Source of the DNA: an uncultured Lachnospiraceae bacterium
GTDB lineage: Bacteria > Bacillota > Clostridia > Lachnospirales > Lachnospiraceae
Length of the DNA: 55,947 bases
Direction of reading: 5' to 3'
Assembly: GCA_910588215.1 (NCBI GenBank)
Contig: CAJUQJ010000025.1
Span: 1 to 55,947 of the forward strand
How positions within the stretch are numbered: the stretch's first letter is position 1; the number at the start of each line of letters is the position of its first letter. The notes beneath the pieces were generated by a model that worked only from the letters and a program-made list of their open reading frames with translations, made no database searches and was not told the DNA's origin. Positions 17,231-26,028 of this stretch are shown piece after piece. Position numbers and translations under genes: made by a program.

Positions 17231-18988
17231 TTAAGAGTCCTGGTAGGAAATATAGGGAAGAATAATGTCAACCTGGGCTCCGCCTCCATGCGGGAGATTG
17301 GAAAAGAGGATGCTGGTGTGGGAATCATCATAGGCCAAAAGGATCCTCTTTTTGATATTATAGAGTCCGATTCTGGAGCCGTCTGCAATTTCCTCCACGG
17401 TAGGAGCCGGGTTGTTCAAATCCGCCAGCATCTGCTCCGGAAAACCGCTTCCGGTGTCCGTATGTCTAATGTGCACATAGACCTGCCCGCTTTCACTCTG
17501 CTCCTCAAAGGCGGTGACGGTGAGACTCAGCTTATCGCTGGTGCTTAAATTATGCTTAATGGAATTCTCGCTCAACATCAAAACCAGGCTGGGAAAGACG
17601 GCCGCATTATCACATAACCCCTGTATATTAATTTGATAGAGCAGACTGTCAGGGTAACGGTAACTGTTCAGATCATAATAATTGCGCACGAAATGCATCT
17701 CTTCCGCCAGACTGACAAAGGGCTTGGTGGAAAGAGTGTAGCGCAGGTGCTCTGCCAGAGTGGATATCATGGACTTTAAAACAATACGGCTCACAGAGGT
17801 GCCCGCCATGGAGGAGATAACGCTCAGGCAATTGATCAGAAAATGGGGCGATACCTGATTGCGCAGGCTCAGGAGCTCGTACTCCTTTTTCAGAAGCTGT
17901 TCCCGGAGTACTTGGTTCTCCAGGGAATCGATGTGCTCCAGAAGACGAATGACTTCCTCATGAATTTCCCGTACTTCCTTACAGCGGCTGACTTCCTGGA
18001 GATTAAGCGCCTCAAGCTGAGGACTTTCCTTCACCGTTTCCGAGATCCTGTACAGCTCACGGATCGGCAGACGCAGTCTGGTGCTGAACAGGATAAAGGT
18101 GGAGAGAAAGCAAAGGGTGAGGATGACGATGAATACACCCTGCAGTTTAAATCGAAGCTCCAGCGTCTGCTGCAGATGGGAATAGGGCATCAGGATCAGC
18201 AGATCCGATTGGCAGAAGGAGGGCCTGATCTCAAATTTCAGATATTTACTGCCGGAGCAGGTTACAACCTGTGTGTTTTTGCCAAGAAGCTGTTGCAGTT
18301 CATTGGAATCCACAGCCTGATTGACAACGGGAAGCTCTGTTTCCGGCGCGTTGAGGAAGGCGCAAAGCGTATCTTTGGAAGTGGATTCTTCCAGATCATG
18401 CATGATTGTATCCACATTGACCCATGCGCCGCCGATGGTATTGTTGTAGGCAAACATACGCACAAGACAATAGCTGCCGTCAATTTCACAGAAAGCAAAA
18501 GAACTCTTCTGCGAAGTGAGTTCTCTGGAAAAGGCGGCAAAGTCCACCGATCGCAGAAAGGTTTTGAAATAGGTGGAAAAGGAGGTATTGGGGTCTCTTG
18601 ACTCGGAAATAAAACGGTCATTGCGCTCGCTGTAGAAAAACAATCCGTCCACTGTCGAATAGCACAGCAAATAAGAACTCAGTGTTCTCTGAAGACGGGA
18701 TTCGCAGGCGGAAATCGTCATCATATGATCCGAAGTGGATAACTGAGACAGATCAGGGTTGTTGTAAAGGGTTGACAGAACGGAACGATTGGCGATTTCC
18801 AGATCATTTTTAGTCTCAGTTAGGCAATAATCTATCGTTCGGTAGTAGCTGTCATAAAGATTGGAGCGCATATTATGGTTCAGGAACAGAAAAAGGACCA
18901 AAAAGGAAATCAAAAAAAGGCCATATATCACCAAAACAATTTTGATCAGCTGAGAAAAAAGCGAGTACTCGCGTTTGTGAAAAAGCAT
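17231..18988 (-). CDS. YesM-type sensor histidine kinase
   Basis: This 585-residue membrane kinase is the partner of the response regulator downstream. It has a membrane segment at about 13-37, a large extracellular sensor region, a second membrane segment at about 280-300, then HAMP and the motif VSPHFLIN (serine instead of the usual asparagine before the phospho-acceptor His). The ATPase domain shows SENSIKHNL and DTGSGF. ATG 18988 is chosen because GGAGGT directly precedes it. The longer form starting at 19000 would overlap that site. It is divergent from the GH5-like gene at 19237. Confidence 0.92.
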   Translation of the reverse strand: MLFHKREYSLFSQLIKIVLVIYGLFLISFLVLFLFLNHNMRSNLYDSYYRTIDYCLTETKNDLEIANRSVLSTLYNNPDLSQLSTSDHMMTISACESRLQRTLSSYLLCYSTVDGLFFYSERNDRFISESRDPNTSFSTYFKTFLRSVDFAAFSRELTSQKSSFAFCEIDGSYCLVRMFAYNNTIGGAWVNVDTIMHDLEESTSKDTLCAFLNAPETELPVVNQAVDSNELQQLLGKNTQVVTCSGSKYLKFEIRPSFCQSDLLILMPYSHLQQTLELRFKLQGVFIVILTLCFLSTFILFSTRLRLPIRELYRISETVKESPQLEALNLQEVSRCKEVREIHEEVIRLLEHIDSLENQVLREQLLKKEYELLSLRNQVSPHFLINCLSVISSMAGTSVSRIVLKSMISTLAEHLRYTLSTKPFVSLAEEMHFVRNYYDLNSYRYPDSLLYQINIQGLCDNAAVFPSLVLMLSENSIKHNLSTSDKLSLTVTAFEEQSESGQVYVHIRHTDTGSGFPEQMLADLNNPAPTVEEIADGSRIGLYNIKKRILLAYDDSHTSILFSNLPHGGGAQVDIILPYISYQDS

Positions 18989-19104
18989 GAATACCTCCAT
19001 CTGTCAGAAAATGTCTATGTATGATAGTAATCTTAGTGAAAAGGAAAAGCAATCGAGAAATCAGAAGTTGTAAGAATTTTGAAATATTCACTCAAATATG
19101 TACA

Positions 19105-19133
19105 TAGTTTTTCCGGGGGCATCTTCCTATAAT
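19105..19133 (+). promoter_or_regulatory. Candidate activator-dependent promoter of sugar locus 2
   Basis: TATAAT (19128-19133) has a poor -35 (TAGTTT, 19105-19110) at 17 bases. The spacer includes TTTTTCCGGGGGCATC, which resembles TTTTTTCGGGGGATGC before the lipoprotein gene of locus 3. A weak -35 fits activation by the AraC-type regulator encoded divergently. Confidence 0.45.
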
Positions 19134-19236
19134 GAACAAAAGCCTACTTCGAAGAAGGGAAGAGAGAAGAACGGCTTAGAGCATTTTCATGGGAAATGCC
19201 GTGTGAACGGCAGAAAGGGAGAGGTAGCTATAGATC

Positions 19237-20424
19237 ATGAAAACCTGGAAAGAGAGAGTAAAATCGGATTACAGTGAGATTCGCGGCGTACACCATGGCC
19301 CGAGAGAGGGGGCTTCCATGGAGCAGCTGGACCGGGAATTGGGATATGCGCAAAGACTGCGGATTAATTCCGTCCGAATCTTTATCCAAGAGACGGAGTG
19401 GCACAAGGATCCGGAGGCGCTGGAGAAGAAAATACTGGATTATACCAGACTGTGTGCCGCTCATGGGATCAGCATTATGCCTATTTTTTCAAGCGGTAAT
19501 CAGATCCGCACGTATGAGCTTCTGACGCAGGAGGAATGGGAGAAGAAGAGGGCCTTTTTGACGGCCATGATCCGTTTGCTTAAGAAGGAACCCAACCTGT
19601 TGATGTGGGACGTTTATAATGAGCCGTTCTGCAACGATTATCTGAGAAATTGTCCCGAGGAGGAATATGAATCCCGCTATAAGAAGATTGAGCATGATCT
19701 GAGACTCCAATGCCGGATGGTGCGCGAATTAGATGACGATACGCCCATCACCGTGGGTCATGAGTTGAAAGAGCATCTGGAATCCACGGCAGATCTGGTT
19801 GATGTGATCGCTTTCCACGATTACCTGACCACCAGAAAGGATATCAGGGAAGTATATGAGTATGCGGGAAAGATTGCAAAGGAACAGGGCGGCAAGCCGG
19901 TCATCAACAATGAAATGGGCTGTATTGGGCGTGCGAACCCCTATGATGTGGAGCTGCAGTTCTGTGAAGAGTTTCACTATGGATATTATATCTTCAATTT
20001 GGTGATCGAGGGCTTCTGGGCGCCTCTTCACGGAATCGTATATCCGGATGGAACGGTGCGAGATCCTTCTATTGTAGCAGCCATGTTTGGTTTCTATAGG
20101 AACAGAGGCGCAGACAGGGTGATTCCGCAGGGGAATCGTGAAGAATATGCCGCAGTGGCAGTGGAACGGGTAAAGAAGGCGCTTTCCGTGGACAAGCAGA
20201 GTCTGTTTACCAGATTTGAAGCCACTACAGATGAGATTCTGGAGGCCGCAGAGGTATGTGTGAATATTCTGGAGTGCTGTGAGATCGCCCCGATGGACAA
20301 TCTGTTGTCGGCTCAGCTGTTTGCGTTACGAGATATTCCGGAAGAGAAGCGTGACCGTGCACAGATCAGAAGATTTGCCTATGAGGTTTCCAGGAAACTC
20401 CAGGAGTACTATTGTCTGTATTGA
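19237..20424 (+). CDS. GH5-like (clan A) glycoside hydrolase, copy A
   Basis: This 395-residue TIM-barrel enzyme probably cuts a beta-linked oligosaccharide in the cytoplasm, since no signal peptide is present. Conserved clan-A positions are visible: the acid/base E129 in WDVYNEP, HDY near residue 194, and the nucleophile E226 in INNEMGCIGRANPYD. It is a paralog of the gene at 24341, sharing GIVYPDGTVRDPSIV-like and FYRNRG segments, and was probably duplicated. The exact family and substrate are unclear. Similar proteins are often labelled 1,4-beta-xylanase or cellulase family. It heads an operon with a CUT1 importer. Confidence 0.85.
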   Translation: MKTWKERVKSDYSEIRGVHHGPREGASMEQLDRELGYAQRLRINSVRIFIQETEWHKDPEALEKKILDYTRLCAAHGISIMPIFSSGNQIRTYELLTQEEWEKKRAFLTAMIRLLKKEPNLLMWDVYNEPFCNDYLRNCPEEEYESRYKKIEHDLRLQCRMVRELDDDTPITVGHELKEHLESTADLVDVIAFHDYLTTRKDIREVYEYAGKIAKEQGGKPVINNEMGCIGRANPYDVELQFCEEFHYGYYIFNLVIEGFWAPLHGIVYPDGTVRDPSIVAAMFGFYRNRGADRVIPQGNREEYAAVAVERVKKALSVDKQSLFTRFEATTDEILEAAEVCVNILECCEIAPMDNLLSAQLFALRDIPEEKRDRAQIRRFAYEVSRKLQEYYCLY

Positions 20425-20461
20425 TGTGTCTACAAGGATCCCTCTGCAGTATTTTGTATAA

Positions 20462-20489
20462 ATGTGCTTCGGAATGGGGGAAAAGATGT
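20462..20489 (+). repeat. Copy 1 of dispersed GCTTCGGAAYGGRGG element
   Basis: GTGCTTCGGAATGGGGGAAAAG resembles a ribosome-site block found at 24316 and 41691. Here it is followed by ATG TCA AAA TAA, so no gene is started. It may be a leftover leader or a regulatory RNA element. Listed in shortened form because only part is conserved. Confidence 0.4.
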
Positions 20490-20529
20490 CAAAATAATGC
20501 AATAACAGCTAAGATGTGTGAATATTTTT

Positions 20530-20557
20530 TTGACATTGAAACAGCTATAATTATAAC
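20530..20557 (+). promoter_or_regulatory. Candidate promoter of the locus 2 lipoprotein gene
   Basis: TTGACA (20530-20535), 16-base spacer, TATAAC (20552-20557). It would allow the importer to be transcribed apart from the GH5-like gene upstream. Confidence 0.55.
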
Positions 20558-20647
20558 ACAATAAAGAGAAGAAAATATCGGCCGATAAAAACTTCTTCCG
20601 TTATTGAATGAACAAATTTGAATAAACAAATGAAGGAGGAAATGTTA

Positions 20648-22261
20648 ATGAAAAAGATTCTTGCACTTATGATGTGTGTTGCTCTTGCGGCAGGAACCCT
20701 TGCCGGATGCGGAGGAGGACAGACTGAAACCATTGGCGGTGATGCTGCTGACGGTACGGGAGATGAGGGAGCAGACGCTGAGGCCGCTGGTGATGAAGCG
20801 GCTGCCGGAGAGGCGGCAAGTGATCTGATCACAGACTTTGGCGGAGAGACGATCGTTGTTGCATTGTACTGCAACGATGATTCCGTACCTGGAAAAGACA
20901 GAGTATTTGGTAAGATCAAAGAATATTATCTGGACACTTACAATATCAATGTTGAGTTTGTAACGTCTCTTATGGGCGATTATACACAGAGCGTGAATAT
21001 GATGCTTTCCTCAGGGGAGCAGGTGGATATTTTCAGCTCAGGCGTTATGAACTTCTCGAATACGGTAGCGAACGAGAGTACTTATGATTTGAATGAGGGA
21101 AATCTACTCAATAATTACGGTAAGGATATTGTGGAACTGATCGATCCGGAGTTCTTAAAGGGCTGTGTTGTAAATGGCACTCTGTATGGGATTCCCTGTA
21201 TGCGTGATCTGGCAAGCGGTATGTGGTGCGTCGTAGTCGATAAAGAGTATATGGATGGTATAGACTATGATTATTCCCAGATCAACATGGAAGAAGTCAA
21301 TCCTGCGACTGCGGAGGATATGACGGAGTTGTTTACGCAGCTTCACGAAGCATATCCTGATGTGAATGTAGTGTATCCTTGGGATTACGGGTATCTTGGA
21401 CAGAAGCTTGCCTATGATGCTATTGGCGGAGACGTGTTTGGCGTGCTGCTTGATCCTTCCAACAGTCTTGAAGTGTCCAATCTGTTTACCAGCGATATGT
21501 TCAAGGAATATTGTCAGCTGATGTATGAGTGGCAGCAGGCAGGATTTATGTCGAAGGATGCCGCCACCGAGACACAGAACGGCGGCGCACAGGTTATTGC
21601 AGGCACTCTGATCGCTGATACGACAGCCGGAAAGCCTGGTATTGTACGCCAGAAGGAAGCGGAACGTGGCGGACGGGATTCCGTTGTATTCCAGCTGGGG
21701 CCTGACTTTGTGGCAAGCAGCGCGCCTGTTGGCGCTGCTTGGAGCATCAATTCCACGACAGAAGCTCCTGAGGCCGCGATGACGGTTCTGAACGATCTGT
21801 ATACCAGTCCCGTAGTGACCAACCTGCTTCTGTGGGGTGAAGAAGGTGTGGATTATGTTCTTACGGAGTCCGGTCATTGTACTTTCCCTGAGGGAGTGAC
21901 CGAGCAGACAGTAGAGTATTACAATCTGGTGTGGGCGTGGATGATGCCTTGTGAATATCCTACCTATGTACGTGAAGGGGATGACATCGACCTTTGGGAG
22001 AAGACGATAGATTTCAACAACAATGCCATGAAGTCCAAGGCGCTTGGCTTCAGCTTTGACTCTTCGGAAGTCAGTGCAGAGTATACGGCGTTGACCAATG
22101 TATGGGAAGAATACGGCAACAGCCTTGTATTCGGTCTGATCGAGCCGGAGGCAGGTATTGCCGAGCTCAATGAAAGACTGGAGGCTGCAGGTCTTCAAAC
22201 TTATATAGACGCGAAGAAAGAAGCTTTGGAGGCATGGGCAGCCGAGAACGGTGTCGAGTAG
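20648..22261 (+). CDS. Extracellular solute-binding lipoprotein
   Basis: This 537-residue lipoprotein has a signal peptide ending in LAGC (C21), followed by an acidic alanine/glycine-rich linker (residues about 25-55) that tethers the binding domain to the membrane. It resembles LplA-type CUT1 binding proteins. ATG 20648 follows AAGGAGG at 9 bases. An earlier in-frame ATG at 20618 lacks a site. It feeds the permeases at 22454 and 23416. The two flanking GH5-like enzymes suggest a beta-glycan-derived oligosaccharide as ligand. Confidence 0.92.
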   Translation: MKKILALMMCVALAAGTLAGCGGGQTETIGGDAADGTGDEGADAEAAGDEAAAGEAASDLITDFGGETIVVALYCNDDSVPGKDRVFGKIKEYYLDTYNINVEFVTSLMGDYTQSVNMMLSSGEQVDIFSSGVMNFSNTVANESTYDLNEGNLLNNYGKDIVELIDPEFLKGCVVNGTLYGIPCMRDLASGMWCVVVDKEYMDGIDYDYSQINMEEVNPATAEDMTELFTQLHEAYPDVNVVYPWDYGYLGQKLAYDAIGGDVFGVLLDPSNSLEVSNLFTSDMFKEYCQLMYEWQQAGFMSKDAATETQNGGAQVIAGTLIADTTAGKPGIVRQKEAERGGRDSVVFQLGPDFVASSAPVGAAWSINSTTEAPEAAMTVLNDLYTSPVVTNLLLWGEEGVDYVLTESGHCTFPEGVTEQTVEYYNLVWAWMMPCEYPTYVREGDDIDLWEKTIDFNNNAMKSKALGFSFDSSEVSAEYTALTNVWEEYGNSLVFGLIEPEAGIAELNERLEAAGLQTYIDAKKEALEAWAAENGVE

Positions 22262-22313
22262 GAAACGATTGATCGTGCATGAGTCCGTCCTGGACGGATG
22301 TATCTGAAAACGG

Positions 22314-22352
22314 GAAAAAGGAATGGAAATCTCAGATTCCGGTTCCTTTTTC
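22314..22352 (+). other. Intercistronic hairpin between binding protein and permease
   Basis: GAAAAAGGAA (22314-22323) pairs with TTCCTTTTTC (22343-22352), continued by an inner GGAAATCT/AGATTCC stem. The structure is long and ends in a T-rich arm, so it may act as a partial terminator or 3' stabiliser for the lipoprotein mRNA. Confidence 0.6.
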
Positions 22353-22376
22353 TCTTGTATAAGAAAGGCTGGCATA

Positions 22377-22440
22377 CTGTGAAAAATAAATTTTTCACAG
22401 GCAAATTTGTGCTTGCGCTCAAATTCGCGCGTTGAGCAAG
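22377..22440 (+). repeat. Palindromic element ahead of a permease gene
   Basis: A perfect 11-bp stem with AA loop (22377-22387 with 22390-22400) is followed by a second hairpin CTTGcGCTCAA/TTGAGCAAG (22412-22440). The same layout (11-bp A/T stem, AA loop, then a G/C-containing hairpin) recurs at 41717-41770. A short frame GTG AAA AAT AAA... of 18 codons runs through it. Confidence 0.55.
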
Positions 22441-22453
22441 AATGGAGATTTCT

Positions 22454-23398
22454 ATGAAACAGACAGCAAAAGTAAAGAAGGATTCCAAGAAGACCTTAAG
22501 ACTTGTCAAACGGTTTATTCCCGTATATCTTATGGCTCTTCCGGGAGTTATCTATCTGTTTATCAATAATTATATGCCGCTTCCGGGCCTGGTGCTGGCA
22601 TTTAAAAAGTATTCCACGAAAAAGGGAATTTGGGGTTCGCCATGGGTGGGACTCAAAAATTTCAAATATTTGTTCCGGACACAGGATGCCTGGATCATTA
22701 CAAGAAATACACTGGGTTATAATATTTTGTTTATCATCGTTAATGTGATCATGGCAGTTTCGATCGCCATCATCCTGTCCGAGCTTACCACAAGATGGAA
22801 GAAGGTTTATCAGTCCACCATCCTGTTGCCTCATTTTTTGTCTACGGTGATTATCAGTTATCTGGTGTTTGCTTTCCTGAGTTCGGAAAACGGATTTTTG
22901 AATAACAGTATTTTTCCTTTATTTGGCAAGGAACCGATTCCCTGGTATACGGAACCGAAATATTGGCCTTTTATACTGGTATTCGTACAGACCTGGAGAG
23001 GCGTGGGCTATAACTGTATCGTGTATTTGTCCACGATCCTGGGATTCGACAGGGAAATCTATGAGGCATCTGCCATTGACGGTGCATCGAAATGGCAGCA
23101 GATCAGAAAGATCACTCTGCCGCTTCTAAGACCTACGATCATCATGCTGGTGTTGTTGTCCGTCGGACGTATCTTCTATTCGGATTTCGGTCTGTTCTAT
23201 CAGGTGCCTCAGCAGAGCGGTGTATTGATGAATGTGACGCAGACCATAGATACATATGTATACAGAGGACTTCTGGAGAGAAATGATATGCCTATGGCTA
23301 CGGCAGCGGGTGTTTACCAGTCACTGATTGGATTTATCCTTGTAATGTCTGCGAATCTGATCGTTCGTAAGATAGATCCGGACAGCGCATTATTTTAG
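22454..23398 (+). CDS. ABC sugar permease, LplB type
   Basis: This 314-residue membrane protein has about six hydrophobic segments, the first near YLMALPGVIYLFINNYMPL. The EAA loop is YEASAIDGASKWQQIRKITLP. Two ATG codons are possible (22442, 22454). The second is preferred because GGAG stands 6 bases before it. It is followed after 17 bases by the second permease. No ATPase gene is nearby. Confidence 0.92.
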   Translation: MKQTAKVKKDSKKTLRLVKRFIPVYLMALPGVIYLFINNYMPLPGLVLAFKKYSTKKGIWGSPWVGLKNFKYLFRTQDAWIITRNTLGYNILFIIVNVIMAVSIAIILSELTTRWKKVYQSTILLPHFLSTVIISYLVFAFLSSENGFLNNSIFPLFGKEPIPWYTEPKYWPFILVFVQTWRGVGYNCIVYLSTILGFDREIYEASAIDGASKWQQIRKITLPLLRPTIIMLVLLSVGRIFYSDFGLFYQVPQQSGVLMNVTQTIDTYVYRGLLERNDMPMATAAGVYQSLIGFILVMSANLIVRKIDPDSALF

Positions 23399-23415
23399 GG
23401 GAGGGAGAGGGAATT

Positions 23416-24306
23416 ATGAAGTCAAAAGACGAAAAACGTTTTCAATTTATGGGTAATGTTGTTATGATAATCATGACAATATTTGCGGTGGCTCCCCTGC
23501 TCCTGGTGATCATCTCTTCCTTTACAGACAATAACACATTGATTCGGAACGGTTACAGTTATTTTCCTGAAAAGTTCAGTTTGGATGCATATCATTATAT
23601 TTTTGTAGAGAATCCGCAGGTTTTGAAGGCGTATCTCGTATCCTTCCGTCTTACGGCTGTGGGAACGGTTCTTTCGCTGTCTGTTACAACATTGCTTGCG
23701 TATGCAATTTCCAAGAAAGAACTTCCGGCAAGAGGCGTTCTTACTTTCTACGTTTTCTTTACTATGCTGTTTAACGGTGGATTGGTTCCGACCTATATCA
23801 ATTACGTGAATATTTTCCACATTAAGGATACTTTCTGGGGGCTGTTGCTGCCGGGTCTGGTGACGAACGGATTTAACGTTCTGCTCATGAAATCTTATTT
23901 CACATCCAGTATTCCGGATGAGATCGTTGAAGCGGCGTATATTGACGGGGCATCTGAGACGCAGACGTTTCTTAAGGTAGTCGTTCCGCTTGCCAAGCCT
24001 ATTATCGCTACCATTGGTCTGTTTGCTGGAATTGCATATTGGAATGATTGGAATAACGGATATGTTTATCTGAACAGAAGACAGGACCTGTATTCGATAC
24101 AGAATCTTCTGAACAGGATCGTGCAGAATATTCAATATCTGCTCCAGTCCGGTGATTCCAATGCGGCGGCTCTGCTGGCGAATCTGCCTACGGTCTCGGT
24201 GCGTATGGCAATGGCGATTGCAGGCGTGCTGCCGGTATTGGTGATCTATCCTTTCGTGCAGAATAACTTTGTAAAGGGTATCACGCTGGGCGGTGTGAAG
24301 GGCTGA
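23416..24306 (+). CDS. ABC sugar permease, LplC/YtcP type
   Basis: This 296-residue second channel subunit has an N-terminal membrane segment (VVMIIMTIFAVAPLLLVII), about six in total, and the EAA loop VEAAYIDGASETQTFLKVVVP. It ends in GITLGGVKG. GGGAGGGAGAGG precedes the ATG. With the upstream permease and lipoprotein it forms a CUT1 importer. The second GH5-like gene starts 34 bases later in the same transcript. Confidence 0.92.
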   Translation: MKSKDEKRFQFMGNVVMIIMTIFAVAPLLLVIISSFTDNNTLIRNGYSYFPEKFSLDAYHYIFVENPQVLKAYLVSFRLTAVGTVLSLSVTTLLAYAISKKELPARGVLTFYVFFTMLFNGGLVPTYINYVNIFHIKDTFWGLLLPGLVTNGFNVLLMKSYFTSSIPDEIVEAAYIDGASETQTFLKVVVPLAKPIIATIGLFAGIAYWNDWNNGYVYLNRRQDLYSIQNLLNRIVQNIQYLLQSGDSNAAALLANLPTVSVRMAMAIAGVLPVLVIYPFVQNNFVKGITLGGVKG

Positions 24307-24315
24307 CAGGAGTTA

Positions 24316-24339
24316 AAAGCGCTTCGGAACGGAGGGAAA
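24316..24339 (+). repeat. Copy 2 of dispersed GCTTCGGAAYGGRGG element
   Basis: AAAGCGCTTCGGAACGGAGG with following GAAAA directly provides the ribosome site of the GH5-like gene at 24341. It matches 41691-41714 at nearly every base. Confidence 0.5.
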
Positions 24340-24340
24340 A

Positions 24341-25651
24341 ATGAAGAAAACAGTTGATTACAGGAACCTGCGAGGGTTCAATTACACACAGCCTGATGCC
24401 GTGAATGACAGGGATTTCTGGTCTCATTATCATCATGACGTTGTGGACAGGGATATGGGGTATGCCAGGAGACTGCACCTGAACAGCGCGCGGATTTTCT
24501 TAAGCTATGATTTCTATAAGGAGAATCCCGAGCAGTTTCTTGCAAACGTCAAGGATTTTGTGCAGACGGCATGGAAACATGGTATTTCCACCAACCCGAT
24601 TATTTTTATGGGATTCCGATTCCGTGAAGATGAGCTTCCGCCGGAGGGATTCATGCTGGAAGCCGGACTGCGGCCGATCGCTAAGACGCTGGAAGATCCT
24701 TCCAGCTGGTATATTGGAGAGCAGTATTTTGACGCGCTCTATGATGCGATTGGCAAAGAGGAAGGCCTCTTGTTCTGGGATATCGCCAACGAGCCCGGAT
24801 ATACGGATAACTTTGTGACCTGGTATGACGAGGAACCTTCTTATGTGCAGGATTATCAGGATCGGCCTGATATGGAGGCGTTGCGCTACAGGCAGGAGAA
24901 GACCTGGGAGATCATCCGGCATTTCTGTAAGTATGTGAAGGCTAAGGACCCGGTGCATGATATCGGGATTGGCAATATTTTTATCTATGAGACGGAACCG
25001 AGCAAGACGGCGGAGTTGGTTGATGTGATCGTATTCCATGACTATTGCCCGACCAGGAAGCGTATGCGTGATACGCTGGAGTATGCGAAGCAGATGAGTG
25101 AGAAATACGGCAAGCCGGTTTTGGATAACGAAATGTGTTGTATCGGCAGAGCGAATCCTTATGATATGTCCATCGAGCTGCATGATGAATACGGTGTGGG
25201 CTGGTATCTGTTTGAGTTGATGATCGGGAAGGATATGTGGTCAAGGGTACACGGGGTGGTTTATCCGGACGGAACGGTCAGGGATCCTTCTATTGTGTCC
25301 GCGATCTATGGATTCTTCCGCAACAGAGGGGAAACGGCGATCCGCTCTGACGTGAATCAGGAGGATTATGTGAGAAGAGCTTGTATCCTGGCGCAGAGAA
25401 CGCTTCGTAAGGCGAGACAGAATCAGGGCTTCGCGCACAGCCATGATGTGGAGGATCTGCTGGAAGTCTGCGAGTTTGTGGCGAATCTGCTGGAGGGCGG
25501 CGAGCTGGTGCCGATGGCATATCCGCCCACTGCGAAGATCGCAGCATACAGGAAACGGGAGCATGTGGATTCCATGGAAATTGCGGATTATCTGACAGAG
25601 TTGATTGACACGTTGAAGAAGGCATGCCATGTAGTAGAGATACAGCAGTAA
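24341..25651 (+). CDS. GH5-like (clan A) glycoside hydrolase, copy B
   Basis: This 436-residue TIM-barrel enzyme is a paralog of copy A at 19237. It begins with RGFNYTQPDA, seen in proteins labelled 1,4-beta-xylanase. Predicted acid/base is E151 in WDIANEPG, and predicted nucleophile is E264 in LDNEMCCIGRANPYD. HDY is at about 233-235. No signal peptide is present, so it acts on imported sugars. Compared with copy A it has an insertion of about 20 residues before the acid/base (EGFMLEAGLRPIAKTLEDPS), which should reshape the substrate groove. The two enzymes may cut different linkages of one oligosaccharide. Confidence 0.85.
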   Translation: MKKTVDYRNLRGFNYTQPDAVNDRDFWSHYHHDVVDRDMGYARRLHLNSARIFLSYDFYKENPEQFLANVKDFVQTAWKHGISTNPIIFMGFRFREDELPPEGFMLEAGLRPIAKTLEDPSSWYIGEQYFDALYDAIGKEEGLLFWDIANEPGYTDNFVTWYDEEPSYVQDYQDRPDMEALRYRQEKTWEIIRHFCKYVKAKDPVHDIGIGNIFIYETEPSKTAELVDVIVFHDYCPTRKRMRDTLEYAKQMSEKYGKPVLDNEMCCIGRANPYDMSIELHDEYGVGWYLFELMIGKDMWSRVHGVVYPDGTVRDPSIVSAIYGFFRNRGETAIRSDVNQEDYVRRACILAQRTLRKARQNQGFAHSHDVEDLLEVCEFVANLLEGGELVPMAYPPTAKIAAYRKREHVDSMEIADYLTELIDTLKKACHVVEIQQ

Positions 25652-25669
25652 GAAGTTATCTTATGAGAG

Positions 25670-25710
25670 AGGATGCTGCAGACCATCAGAACGGATGGGA
25701 GCGGCATCCT
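25670..25710 (+). terminator. Hairpin after sugar locus 2, possible terminator
   Basis: AGGATGC (25670-25676) pairs with GCATCCT (25704-25710) around an inner CCATC/GATGG stem. The following TACTTTATG is only moderately T-rich. Confidence 0.45.
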
Positions 25711-26028
25711 TACTTTATGTGTCGGAGATTTCCGGGACAAAGGGCTGTACCGTCTTTTTGAACGCCTATGCGACTTATTGTTTCGATTGCTGTTAAAAAG
25801 TGTCTTGAAAATGATTTTTAATAGACTTATCCTTTATCTAAGGATATCCTTAGAACACTTAAAGGAGAAAAATATGATTCGGTTTAATGAATTCAAATAC
25901 CTGTCTTAGACTTCATCCATGAGCCATAATAAGATTGAAGAGTCTCTGTTTTAAGGATATAATAATAGAAATAAAAATTAACCGAAAGACCGGCAGGATA
26001 GACAGCGGGATAAACAAGGAGATCATAG
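25711..26028 (+). promoter_or_regulatory. Upstream region of the HTH/kinase operon: promoter, palindrome, mini-ORF
   Basis: This gap holds a good promoter, TTGAAG (25935-25940), 17 bases, TATAAT (25958-25963). A perfect palindrome CTAAGGATATCCTTAG lies at 25838-25853. The half-site TAAGGATAT is repeated at 25952-25960, over the -10 box, which fits autorepression by the HTH protein. Between them, AAAGGAG precedes an 11-codon frame MIRFNEFKYLS (25874-25909), a possible leader peptide. Confidence 0.55.

Noticed and set aside
25673..25909. 78-codon plus-strand frame before the HTH gene
   Set aside because: It begins inside a hairpin, without a ribosome site, and covers the palindrome and promoter region. 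Only the last 11 codons have a plausible start.
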